NCBI RefSeq assembly: GCF_900240305.1
Contig: NZ_LT964854.1
Span: 2,480,001 to 2,544,000 of the forward strand
Direction of reading: 5' to 3'
Source: Ottowia massiliensis
GTDB lineage: Bacteria > Pseudomonadota > Gammaproteobacteria > Burkholderiales > Burkholderiaceae_C
Length of the DNA stretch: 64,000 nucleotides
Shown here: positions 1-7,259 of the stretch, one piece after another
Layout: the number at the start of each line of letters is the position of its first letter
Numbering within the stretch: the stretch's first letter is position 1
Translations under genes and position numbers: made by a program
Notes under the pieces: model-generated
The model's database searches: none
What the model was told of the DNA's origin: nothing
Seen by the model: only the letters and a program-made list of their open reading frames with translations

Positions 1-108
1 ATCGCCGAAGAGCGCGGCGTGCGCATGCCCAGCTTCTTTGGCTACATGCTGTGGTCGGTGGGGCTGCTCACGCCCCTGTTCGTGGCGCTGACGCTGCTGT
101 TTTTCTGA
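1..108 (+). CDS. C-terminal end of a putative ArsB/NhaD-type sodium:proton antiporter (partial)
   Basis: Open from the left edge; 35 residues are visible before TGA at 106-108. The fragment carries a short basic stretch (ERGVRMPSFFGYML) followed by a hydrophobic helix (LLTPLFVALTLLFF) at the extreme C-terminus. That layout, including the RMPSFFGYM-like motif before the last membrane helix, is what I associate with NhaD/ArsB-family ion transporters of Burkholderiales. This is recall of a short motif, so the family call is tentative. It is clearly the end of an integral membrane protein. A fragment of repeat family A lies just downstream. Confidence 0.45.
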   Translation: MAEERGVRMPSFFGYMLWSVGLLTPLFVALTLLFF

Positions 109-129
109 CAGATGCTACGGAAACCATAG

Positions 130-165
130 CGGCCCGCGCTGATTCCACTAGGACTTCAGGCCGAT
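130..165 (-). repeat. Fragment of dispersed repeat family A
   Basis: Positions 136-157 match the core of the family A copy at 19368-19453 (GCGCTGATTCCACTAGGAC, minus orientation). The TTTGCTCCT-like outer boxes are not recognisable, so this is a truncated or decayed copy in the 91-bp gap before the aminotransferase gene. Confidence 0.6.
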
Positions 166-199
166 TTCATGCCTGAGGCCTGCCAGCCTCCGTTCCACC

Positions 200-1378
200 A
201 TGCCTCATACCGCTTCCCCTTTTCCTCCCCTTGAAACGCGCCTGCCCGGCGTGGGCGACAACATCTTCAGCGCCATGTCCGCGCTGGCGGCGCGGCACCA
301 GGCCATCAACCTCGGCCAAGGCTTTCCCGACTTTGCCTGCGACGCCGCGCTGACTGACGCCGTGACCCAGGCCATGCGCGCGGGCCACAACCAGTACGCC
401 CCCATGCCGGGCGTGCCCGCGCTGCGCCAGGCCATTGCCGCGCAGCTTCAGGCCCTTTACGGCCACGCTTACAGCGCCGAGAGCGAAATCACCATCACCG
501 CCGGGGCCACGCAGGCCATCTTCACCGCCATTCTTTGCTGCACGCAGCCGGGCGACGAAGTCATCGTGCTCGAACCCTGCTACGACAGCTACCTGCCCGG
601 CATCCGCCTGGCGGGCGCGGCGGCCGTGCGCGTGCCGCTGGCGCCGGGCAGCTTCCGGCCCGACTTTGACCGCCTGGCCGCCGCCATCACCCCGCGCACG
701 CGCGCGCTCATCATCAACACCCCGCACAACCCTACCGGCACTGTGTGGTCCGCCGCCGACATGCAGCGCCTGCAAGAAATCCTTGCTCCCACGCGCATCG
801 CGCTCATCAGCGACGAGGTTTACGCCCACATGGTCTATGCCCCCCTGCGGCACGAAAGCGCCGCGCGCCTGCCGGGCCTGGCCAGCCGCGCGTTCGTCAT
901 TGGCAGCTTTGGCAAAACCTTCCACGTCACGGGCTGGAAAGTGGGCTACGTGGCCGCCCCGGCGGCTCTCACGGCCGAGCTGCGCCGCCTGCACCAGTTC
1001 AACGTGTTTTGCGTGAACACGCCCATGCAGCACGGCATTGCCGCCTACATGCAAAACCCCGCGCCCTGGCAGCAGCTGCCCGCCTTTTACGCCGCCAAGC
1101 GCGACCGCTTTCGCGCGGGCCTGGCGCAAACGCGCTTTCGCCTGCTGCCCTGCGAGGGCGCCTACTTTCAGTGCGCCGATATTTCAGAGCTTCACGTGCC
1201 CGAGCGCGACTTGCCCGAGGCGACGTTTTGCGAATGGCTCACACGCGAAATCGGCGTGGCCGCCATTCCGCTTTCGGCCTTCTACGCCGACGGCCTGGAC
1301 CAAAAACTCATCCGCTTTTGCTTCGCCAAGAAAGACGAAACCCTGCAAGCCGCGCTACAGCGGTTGGTGCGCCTGTAA
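200..1378 (+). CDS. ybdL: Methionine-type aminotransferase, PLP-dependent class I (YbdL-like)
   Basis: 392 residues, the usual length for the kynurenine/methionine aminotransferase branch of fold-type I PLP enzymes. Along its length it matches E. coli YbdL as I recall it: INLGQGFPDF and NQYAPMPGVPALR near the N-terminus, ITITAGATQAIF (cofactor phosphate region), NTPHNPTGTVW, ISDEVYAHMVY, and SFGKTFHVTGWKVGY with the Schiff-base lysine at K239. The C-terminal IRFCFAKKDETL block is also typical. YbdL transaminates methionine and some aromatic amino acids in the cytoplasm. The gene stands alone. The stop codon TAA (1376-1378) is followed directly by GGGCCTGTCA, a likely family B repeat edge. Confidence 0.88.
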   Translation: MPHTASPFPPLETRLPGVGDNIFSAMSALAARHQAINLGQGFPDFACDAALTDAVTQAMRAGHNQYAPMPGVPALRQAIAAQLQALYGHAYSAESEITITAGATQAIFTAILCCTQPGDEVIVLEPCYDSYLPGIRLAGAAAVRVPLAPGSFRPDFDRLAAAITPRTRALIINTPHNPTGTVWSAADMQRLQEILAPTRIALISDEVYAHMVYAPLRHESAARLPGLASRAFVIGSFGKTFHVTGWKVGYVAAPAALTAELRRLHQFNVFCVNTPMQHGIAAYMQNPAPWQQLPAFYAAKRDRFRAGLAQTRFRLLPCEGAYFQCADISELHVPERDLPEATFCEWLTREIGVAAIPLSAFYADGLDQKLIRFCFAKKDETLQAALQRLVRL

Positions 1379-1630
1379 GGGCCTGTCACCAAAAAGGAAA
1401 TTTGCGGCAAACGACCGTCATTTATCCAAGTGACACGACCGTTGAACAGTGGGGTGCAAAAGCACTTTCCGGCAGGTCAGCGTGAAGGCAGGCCCCGGGT
1501 GCATAGCGCCCGGAACATGATCAACGCCATCTTTTATGTGCAGGCCACGGGCTGCCAAACCACTGACCGTCGATAGCGCGCACTACCCAAGGACTACCCG
1601 CCCTGGTGTCTGCCATGCGAAGCAGGCATG
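1379..1630. other. Intergenic stretch without a recognisable gene
   Basis: About 250 bases between the aminotransferase stop and the uspA terminator. It starts with a family B-like edge (GGGCCTGTCACC at 1379-1390). The segment 1395-1435 is vaguely similar to family A but too diverged to call. No ORF with codon bias or ribosome-binding site was seen. Confidence 0.5.
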
Positions 1631-1671
1631 AAAACAGGCCCGCATGCCTTGCCAGAAGCATGCGGGCCTGT
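1631..1671 (-). terminator. Rho-independent terminator of the UspA gene
   Basis: Perfect 14-bp inverted repeat (ACAGGCCCGCATGC at 1634-1647 and its complement at 1658-1671) with a 10-nt loop. On the minus strand the second arm runs into a short T run. It lies 35 bp after the uspA stop codon. Confidence 0.85.
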
Positions 1672-1705
1672 GAGGCGGGTGGAAAGGGAAATGATTGGCC
1701 CTGGC

Positions 1706-2158
1706 TTACTGCTGCGCCTGCTTGCCGTGCACGACCAGCACGGGCAAGGTGGCGCCGGAGAGCACGCGCTGGGCCACGCTGCCGAGCACGAGTTTTTCAA
1801 GGCCGCGGCGGCCATGCGATCCCATCACAATGAGATCAGCGCCCACGGCTTGCGCGGCCTCCAGAATGCCGCGAGAGGCCGAGTTGGCCTCTACCACGCG
1901 CTTGTGCACCTTCACGCCGGCTTCTTCAAGGCGCGCGGCCACGGCATCGACGGCGGCATTGGCCTCAGCGGTGGCGGCGGTCAGGTACTGGTCTTGACCA
2001 TAGGCAAAATCCGCGCCTACGCCAGTAAAGGGGTAGGGGTCAATCACATAGACCGTCGTGACCTCGCTGCCGAATGCCTTGGCCAGGGCCTGCGCGTTGT
2101 CTACGGCGGAAAAGGCCGTGGCGGAACCATCAACGGGCACCAGAATGTGTTTGAACAT
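1706..2158 (-). CDS. Universal stress protein, UspA family
   Basis: 150 residues when started at the second ATG. It begins MFKHILVPVDGS, the canonical UspA opening, and carries the ATP-binding signature G-2X-G-9X-GS near the C-terminus (GSHGRRGLEKLVLGS). It is therefore probably an ATP-binding type Usp that acts as a cytoplasmic dimer under stress; the exact role cannot be read from sequence. I prefer the ATG at 2158 because AAAGGAG lies 9 nt upstream of it. The upstream in-frame ATG (2167) abuts that ribosome-binding site and could not use it. A strong terminator follows and the gene appears monocistronic. Confidence 0.9.
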   Translation of the reverse strand: MFKHILVPVDGSATAFSAVDNAQALAKAFGSEVTTVYVIDPYPFTGVGADFAYGQDQYLTAATAEANAAVDAVAARLEEAGVKVHKRVVEANSASRGILEAAQAVGADLIVMGSHGRRGLEKLVLGSVAQRVLSGATLPVLVVHGKQAQQ

Positions 2159-2251
2159 GACGGACATCTCCTTTCAGGGGTTGGCAACAAAAACCTCTCT
2201 CGCAGGCATTGTGCCTGCGCCGCCCATGCGCGTGATTGACGGCTGTCAAAA

Positions 2252-2806
2252 ATGACTGGGGCGCTGTATCGCAGGCGGCAGCTGGCGCGCGCCGTGGCGG
2301 GCCTGGCCGCGCTGGGACTGCTGGCTTTTGGCTGGCTTGGCTGGCAGGTGATGTCCGCCCGGCCTGCCGCAGAGCTGGCTGCTGCGCAAGGGTTGCACGT
2401 GGCGAATCTGGCGCCTGGCCGCTATCGCTGGGCCGAGGCGCCCGCACTGCCAAGGGGCGCGCAACTGCCGGAGGGCGCAAGCTTGCACGTTTTGCTGCTG
2501 CGTTTGCCAGATGGGGCGCTGCACGCCTTTTACGCCACGGCGGTGGAGGGCCGCCCTGCCCTGCCTGCGGGCGGCGGGCATTTGGGCGCGGCGGGGCTGC
2601 CGTGTGCGGATTTCGCGCCCGATTTCGCCCGGCAGGACATTGCCTGCCGCCAGGCTGCGCCCAGGTTTGAATTCGCGCTGCGCCACCGCTGGTCGCTCAC
2701 GGGGCAGCCGCTGACGCCCAATACGCCGCCTTTGCCCGTGGCCGCAGGGCACGAAACGGGCGGGCAATGGCTGCCTGATCTGGCTGCGCAGGCAGCGCTG
2801 CCATGA
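2252..2806 (+). CDS. Hypothetical membrane-anchored protein
   Basis: 184 residues. After a short basic N-terminus there is one hydrophobic helix at about residues 14-33 (VAGLAALGLLAFGWLGWQV), then a ~150-residue domain predicted outside the membrane. The domain has two cysteines (LPCADF and IACRQA) and ends in an RHRWSLTGQPLTPNTPPLPV stretch. The Cys/RW/TPPLP arrangement loosely recalls the end of a Rieske-like fold, but the CxH pairs needed for a cluster are absent, so I do not assign that function. It lies 52 bp upstream of suhB on the same strand and may be co-transcribed with it. Codon usage matches its neighbours. Confidence 0.65.
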   Translation: MTGALYRRRQLARAVAGLAALGLLAFGWLGWQVMSARPAAELAAAQGLHVANLAPGRYRWAEAPALPRGAQLPEGASLHVLLLRLPDGALHAFYATAVEGRPALPAGGGHLGAAGLPCADFAPDFARQDIACRQAAPRFEFALRHRWSLTGQPLTPNTPPLPVAAGHETGGQWLPDLAAQAALP

Positions 2807-2858
2807 GAAAATCAGCCGCTTTTGCCAGCGCCAGCGTTTTTCCGCGTTTCTTTTCCTT

Positions 2859-3830
2859 ATGTCGTTTTCCCTGCACCCCATGCTCAATGTCGCCATCAAG
2901 GCCGCCCGCGCCGCTGGCTCCATCATCAACCGCGCGGCGCTGGATGTGGAGGCGGTGCGCGTGTCGCAAAAGCAGGTGAATGATTTCGTGACGGAGGTGG
3001 ATTACGCGAGCGAAAACGCCATCATTGAAACGCTGCTTTCGGCTTATCCGCAACACGGCATTTTGGCGGAAGAGTCGGGCCAGGAGCGGGGCAACCGCCA
3101 GTCGGATCACGTCTGGATCATTGACCCGCTGGACGGCACCACCAATTTCATTCACGGCTTTCCCGTTTATTGCGTGAGCATCGCGCTGAGCGTGCGCGGG
3201 CGCGTGGAACAGGCCGTGGTGTACGACCCTTCGCGCAATGACCTGTTCATGGCCTCGCACGGGCGCGGCGCGTATCTGAACAACCGCCGCATCCGCGTGA
3301 GCCGCCGCACGCAGCTGGGCGACTGCCTGGTCGCCACGGGCTTTCCCTTCCGCAAGGGTGATGACTTTCAGGGCTACCTGCAAATCATGGCCGAGATGAT
3401 GAAACGCACCGCCGGCTTGCGCCGCCCCGGCGCAGCCGCGCTGGACCTGGCCTACGTGGCCGCTGGTTTTTCCGACGGCTTTTTTGAGACTGGCCTGCAA
3501 GCCTGGGACACCGCAGCCGGTGCGCTGCTGGTCACGGAGGCGGGCGGCCTGGTGGGCAACTTCACGGGCGAGGCCGACTTCATCACGCCGCGCGAATGCC
3601 TGGCCGGCAATCCGCGCGTCTATGCCCAGCTGGTGAACGTGCTGCGCCCCTACTCGCGCGCGCAGCCGCCCGCGCCCGCCCGCAAGCGGCCCAGGGCCAA
3701 GCCGCAAGAGGCCGCCAGCGCGCCTTCCGCCACGCCCGCCATCACGCCTGAAACCGCACTGGCCCACGCGCTGGGCGGCACCCCGCCAGCCAGCGGCGCA
3801 GCAGCTCCCACGGAACACGACACGCCGTGA
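2859..3830 (+). CDS. suhB: Inositol-1-monophosphatase SuhB
   Basis: 323 residues. The metal-binding motif DPLDGTTNF occurs at about residues 89-97, EES (Mg ligand) upstream of it, and the second signature WDTAAGALLVTEAGG at about 220. These define the Mg-dependent inositol monophosphatase family. In proteobacteria SuhB also joins the NusA/B/E/G antitermination complex on rRNA operons. The catalytic core ends near residue 265. A ~55-residue Ala/Pro/Lys-rich tail follows that is longer than in E. coli SuhB and probably disordered. The stop codon overlaps the GTG start of trmB, so the two are translationally coupled. Confidence 0.95.
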   Translation: MSFSLHPMLNVAIKAARAAGSIINRAALDVEAVRVSQKQVNDFVTEVDYASENAIIETLLSAYPQHGILAEESGQERGNRQSDHVWIIDPLDGTTNFIHGFPVYCVSIALSVRGRVEQAVVYDPSRNDLFMASHGRGAYLNNRRIRVSRRTQLGDCLVATGFPFRKGDDFQGYLQIMAEMMKRTAGLRRPGAAALDLAYVAAGFSDGFFETGLQAWDTAAGALLVTEAGGLVGNFTGEADFITPRECLAGNPRVYAQLVNVLRPYSRAQPPAPARKRPRAKPQEAASAPSATPAITPETALAHALGGTPPASGAAAPTEHDTP

Positions 3831-4642
3831 CCGCTCTGCCCGAAACCCATGCCGCCGCTGCGCCTGGCGCGCTTGATGAGGCTGGCGCGCCCGTCAGCGC
3901 GGCGCGCCCTCGCGCCATCCGCAGCTTCGTCACCCGCGCGGGCCGCGTCACCACCGGGCAGGCCCGCGCCTTGGCCGAGCTGGGGCCGCGCTATGTGCTG
4001 CCCTTCGATCCGGCCACTACGGATCTGATAGCAAGCTTTTCAGCCTGCGCCAGCGCAAACGGCCAAAAACGCTATGAAAAAACCGTGCTTGAAATCGGCT
4101 TCGGCATGGGCCAGGCCACGGCGCACATCGCCCGTCTCATGCCAGAGGCGCTGTTCATCGGCTGCGAGGTGCATGCGCCCGGCGTGGGCGCGCTGCTCAA
4201 GCTCATGGGCGAGCAAGGGCTGGACAACATCCGCATCCTCCAGCACGACGCGGTGCAGGTGCTCGAAAGCATGATCGCCCCCGGCAGCCTGCACGGCATC
4301 CACATCTTCTTTCCCGATCCCTGGCACAAAAAGCGCCACAACAAGCGCCGCCTCATCCAGCCCGCCTTCGCGCATGAGCTGGCCCTGCGCCTGGCCCCCG
4401 GCGGCTACCTGCACTGCGCCACCGATTGGCAGCCCTACGCCGAGCAAATGCTGCAAGTGCTCAGCGCCGAAGCCCTGCTGCAAAACACGGCCAGCGGCTA
4501 CGCCCCCCGGCCCGCCTACCGCCCCTTGACCAAGTTCGAGCAGCGCGGCCTGCGCCTGGGCCACGGCGTGTGGGATCTGGTCTTCACGCGCGCCGCTGAA
4601 CCGTCCGCCGTCTCTTGCCCTTCGCCATGCCCCCTGCCATGA
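3827..4642 (+). CDS. trmB: tRNA (guanine-N7-)-methyltransferase TrmB
   Basis: 271 residues with a GTG start that overlaps the suhB stop (GTGA). It uses S-adenosylmethionine to methylate G46 of tRNAs. Visible hallmarks are IRSFVTRAGRVTTGQ, the SAM-binding EIGFGMGQATAHIA, the catalytic-region FFPDPWHKKRHNKRRL, ATDWQPYAEQML, and TKFEQRGLRLGHGVWDL at the end. Between LPFDPATTDL and VLEIGFGMG there are about 8 more residues than in E. coli TrmB. This segment is encoded by DNA bounded by inverted GATAGC/GCTAT (4027-4075) and could be an in-frame repeat insertion. The first ~25 residues are an Ala-rich extension. Confidence 0.94.
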   Translation: MTALPETHAAAAPGALDEAGAPVSAARPRAIRSFVTRAGRVTTGQARALAELGPRYVLPFDPATTDLIASFSACASANGQKRYEKTVLEIGFGMGQATAHIARLMPEALFIGCEVHAPGVGALLKLMGEQGLDNIRILQHDAVQVLESMIAPGSLHGIHIFFPDPWHKKRHNKRRLIQPAFAHELALRLAPGGYLHCATDWQPYAEQMLQVLSAEALLQNTASGYAPRPAYRPLTKFEQRGLRLGHGVWDLVFTRAAEPSAVSCPSPCPLP

Positions 4643-4652
4643 CGGCCTTGCC

Positions 4653-5625
4653 ATGAGCACCATCTTCTGCCCCAACTGCGGCGCTCCCAACCGCGAAACC
4701 GCCAAATACTGCGGCAAATGCGCCGGGCTGCTCGCCCCGCTTTCGCCCGCAACCATGGTCATGGACTACGAGCCAGAGCGCAAACGCAGGCGCAGGCGCC
4801 GCAGCGGCAGCAGGCGCGCCGCCCGGCCCGCCAAGCGTTCGCCCTGGCCCTTCGTGCTCATCGTGTGCCTGGCTTTGGGCGCAGGCTTGGCCAGCGCATG
4901 GATCACGCAGCAGTACGCCGCCCGCAACGCGGCGCCCGCCCCTGCCCTGCAAGCCGCCGCNNNNNNNNNNNTGGTCAGGGAAGTGACGGAAGGAAACGCA
5001 TAGGAAGAAGGGTTTGTTCATTTACAGCGGCCGGAGGCAACGGAGAGCAAAGCGCGAAGGTCCGTGGGCAGCGTCGGGTGTTTATAAGACGCAGGCCACG
5101 CCCCCTCCGCCGCCCGCGCCTGCTCCCGCCGCACAAACGCCTGCTCCCGAACCCGCGCCCAGCCCGGCGCCTGAAGACGCAGCCACGCCAGACACACCTG
5201 CACCTGACGACAGCGCCGCACCTTCGCCAGCAAACGGCGAAACCGCCAGCCAAGCCGCCGACGAAGAGCAGGCCCCTGCGCCTGCCGTCGAAACGCCTGC
5301 CGCTACGGCTCATGCTCAGCCGGCTGCCCGCCTTGAGCGCCGCAAAACCCTGCCGCCAGGCAACCGCCGGGCAGCCGCGCCCAAGCCTGCCACGGCGCCC
5401 GCGCACGCCGCCGCCCCTCTGCCTGAGCCGCCGCCTGCGGCAGCTCCCACACCCGTTGCGCCGCCCCCGCCCACCCCCGCACAAGCCTGCGCAGGCCGTC
5501 AGTTCCTGGCCCGCTCCCTCTGCCTGCAACAGGAATGCAGCAAGCCGGGCATGGGCCGGCACGCCGTCTGCGTACAGATGCGCGAACGCGAACGCGCGCT
5601 CCAGCAAGGCAGCGGCGGCGCGTGA
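4653..5625 (+). CDS. Zinc-ribbon membrane protein, interrupted by an assembly gap
   Basis: The N-terminal half starts MSTIFCPNCGAPNRETAKYC, a double CxxC zinc ribbon. A basic RRRRRRSGSRR stretch and one transmembrane helix (FVLIVCLALGAGLASAW, residues ~68-84) follow. The 11 N at 4961-4971 and adapter-like sequence up to ~5094 then interrupt it. The reading frame resumes at ~5095 as a long Pro/Ala-rich linker and ends with a conserved-looking Cys domain (CAGRQFLARSLCLQQECSKP ... CVQMRERERALQQ). I infer one gene with a small amount of missing sequence. The apparent ATG at 5014 lies in the artefact and is not a real start. The function is unknown; proteins of this layout are common in Burkholderiales. 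It is 10 bp downstream of trmB. Confidence 0.7.
4961..5094. other. Assembly gap followed by adapter-like artefact
   Basis: Eleven N (4961-4971) are followed by ~120 bases that fit no frame of the surrounding gene. Positions 5061-5094 resemble the Illumina Nextera read-1 adapter: exact GGCAGCGTC, then a noisy version of the Tn5 mosaic end (GGGTGTTTATAAGACGCAG). The bases before it loosely follow the P5 end. True chromosomal sequence appears to resume at ~5095. Confidence 0.75.
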
Positions 5626-5640
5626 TGCGTCTCACCACAT

Positions 5641-5675
5641 GAAAAAGGGCTGTCTGAAAGCAGCCCTTTTCTTTT
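5641..5675 (+). terminator. Rho-independent terminator after the zinc-ribbon gene
   Basis: Ten-bp stem AAAAGGGCTG (5643-5652) pairing with CAGCCCTTTT (5661-5670), 8-nt loop, then CTTTTCC. It is 15 bp after the stop codon. Confidence 0.88.
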
Positions 5676-5766
5676 CCAGCCGTCCCGCTATCCAGCGCAG
5701 CCAGACCATCACGCGCGCAGGCATGGCGAAGCGCCAGACGCATTCAATGGCTTATTCTCGGCTCGA

Positions 5767-5850
5767 ATTTCGCTCCTCTATTTATAGCTATACGTCCTAG
5801 TCAAATGGGCGCGAGCGCCTTTTTGGTATCCCCAAATTCGCTCCTCTTTT
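5767..5850 (+). repeat. Dispersed repeat family A, copy 1
   Basis: Left box TTCGCTCCTCTATTTATAGC, core ACGTCCTAGT, right box AATTCGCTCCTCTTTT. The centre GGCGC-GA-GCGCC forms a small hairpin. It lies between two convergent genes. Confidence 0.85.
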
Positions 5851-6448
5851 GTGATTGCCCATCCAGCTGCCGCAGCAGCTTTGCCAGACCCGCCGCGCAG
5901 TCCTGCCTTCTTTTCCTGATTTCTTCCTCTCCATACAGCACAGGAGAAGCACCATAAAAATAAAACGGGTCTGTCTATATAGCGCATTTGGGTTAATAAG
6001 CAGCTTGTTCCAGGTTCTTGCATAGCTCATGCACGCGAAAATGCGCTTTATTATCGGCGCGATAATCCTGTTCAGGCGCGCTAGCCGTTATGCTGGCCAT
6101 GAAGTTATCCCCCTTTGAATTGCCGCCCCGTTGCCATATAAAAACCGTTAGAAAACGCGCAATCAAAATACTGCCTCAGAATGGCGGGGATGCTATGCAA
6201 TATAAAGATTGGAGCCAATGCTGTTAATCCGCCTTGCTTGTTGCCTCCTTCATGCCGCGCCTTCTGCTCTCTAGCTGGCAAGTGCTTTTACGGCAGCCAT
6301 CCGGGCAGTTTCTTCCACTCTGGAAGCGCTCTTGCTCCGTGATGACTTCGCCAGCCGCCGATTGAATGCACCCGGGCGCTTTCTTTCTCTGGCTTGCAAA
6401 CTGCGATATTCGTCCGGGGAGGACGCCGCACAACAGGCGAAAGGGCAT
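5851..6448. other. Intergenic region, no gene recognised
   Basis: About 600 bases of locally lower GC between convergent genes. Short ORFs on the minus strand (for example 5797-6030 and 6224-6493) lack ribosome-binding sites and recognisable motifs. I see no promoter or repeat beyond family A at its left edge. Confidence 0.5.
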
Positions 6449-6488
6449 GAAAAAACGCCCTTCGAATCTGATGATTCTCCGGGCGTTT
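6449..6488 (-). terminator. Rho-independent terminator of the DUF4124-like gene
   Basis: Outer stem AAACGCCC (6453-6460) with GGGCGTTT (6481-6488), inner stem GAATC-TGAT-GATTC. On the minus strand the hairpin is followed by TTTTTT. It is 27 bp beyond the stop codon at 6515. Confidence 0.8.
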
Positions 6489-6514
6489 GCCAAGGGCGTT
6501 TCAATGAGCCGGCA

Positions 6515-7057
6515 TCACGAGCCTTTCTGGAAGCGCGCCAATTCGCGGCGTATGCCTTCGATGTCGCTCTTGTTGCGGTCAATGGCGTCTTTCATCTTGC
6601 TGACGCGGTCGTTATAGAAGGCGGGGTTGCGCATTTCAATCGCATTCTTTTCTGGCTGGCCATTGTTGTATTCGCGCTCCAGCTGGGCCTGCACGCTCTC
6701 GGCGCGTTGCAGCTCGTTTTCAAGAATGGCGCGCGCATCGGCATCGCGCGCGCGCTGGGCAGGCGAATCATTGCGGGGAGCGGCGGATGCGCTGCCGCCG
6801 CCACTGCTGCTGCCGCCACCGCCGCTGGCGCGCGGGGCGGCATTGCCGGGGGCGCGATAGCCGCTGATGACTGTTACGTTGCCGCCTTCGATCAGCTTGC
6901 AGTCCTTGCGCTTGTCCACCTTGCCGTTGGTGTACTCATTGCCGCAGCGGTAGATGCGGTCTTGCGCGGCAGCTGGCGCTGCGGCCATGGCGGCGCAGGC
7001 CAGAGCGGCAAGAAAACAGGCAGATGCAATGGGTTGTTTCATGGGTGCGGCCTTCAT
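6515..7057 (-). CDS. Periplasmic DUF4124-like coiled-coil protein
   Basis: 180 residues. An N-terminal signal peptide (ASACFLAALACAAMAAAPAAA) is followed by a DUF4124-like start, YRCGNEYTNGKVDKRKDCKLIEG with two cysteines. A Gly/Ser-rich linker and a charged C-terminal half (AQLEREYNNGQPEK ... DRVSKMKDAIDRNKSDIEG) likely to be alpha-helical or coiled-coil follow. Proteins of this type often sit next to glnA in Comamonadaceae, as here. No enzymatic motif is visible. The ATG at 7042 gives a more typical signal peptide and is an equally good start. The gene is separated from glnA by a terminator, so it probably has its own promoter. Confidence 0.75.
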   Translation of the reverse strand: MKAAPMKQPIASACFLAALACAAMAAAPAAAQDRIYRCGNEYTNGKVDKRKDCKLIEGGNVTVISGYRAPGNAAPRASGGGGSSSGGGSASAAPRNDSPAQRARDADARAILENELQRAESVQAQLEREYNNGQPEKNAIEMRNPAFYNDRVSKMKDAIDRNKSDIEGIRRELARFQKGS

Positions 7058-7120
7058 CTCGAATGAGGGAATTCACAAAGTATCGTTGATACAGCCTGTT
7101 TCAACAAGCCGGAAATTTGT

Positions 7121-7150
7121 AAAAGGGAAAGGACGGCGCGGGCCGTCCTT
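7121..7150 (-). terminator. Terminator downstream of glnA
   Basis: Stem AAGGACGGC (7129-7137) with GCCGTCCTT (7142-7150), 4-nt loop. On the minus strand it is followed by TCCCTTTT. It lies ~107 bp after the glnA stop, beyond a family B repeat. Confidence 0.75.
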
Positions 7151-7197
7151 GGCGCTGCCCTTTCCCTGCGCGGCTGGGGCGCAGCCGGAGCGCGCCA

Positions 7198-7259
7198 GAA
7201 CCCGCTCAGGGCCTGGCCGCGCTTTTCGTGCCCTTGAACGGACCTTGAACAGGTTTTCA
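7198..7259 (-). repeat. Family B repeat abutting the glnA stop codon
   Basis: Inverted ends: AGAACCCGCTCA at 7198-7209 and TGAACAGGTTTTCA at 7246-7259. On the minus strand the element begins AAACCTGTTCA directly after the TGA stop codon of glnA. Confidence 0.65.

Noticed and set aside
1393..1440. Further copy of repeat family A
   Set aside because: Only short blocks (AAATTTGCGG) resemble copy 4; the core and right box are absent.
2252..2806. Rieske iron-sulfur protein
   Set aside because: The RW...TPPLPV ending is suggestive, but both CxH and CxxH ligand pairs are missing.
5014..5625. ORF with ATG at 5014 as an independent gene
   Set aside because: Its first ~27 codons lie in adapter-like sequence after the N gap; only the part after ~5095 is chromosomal and it continues the zinc-ribbon gene.
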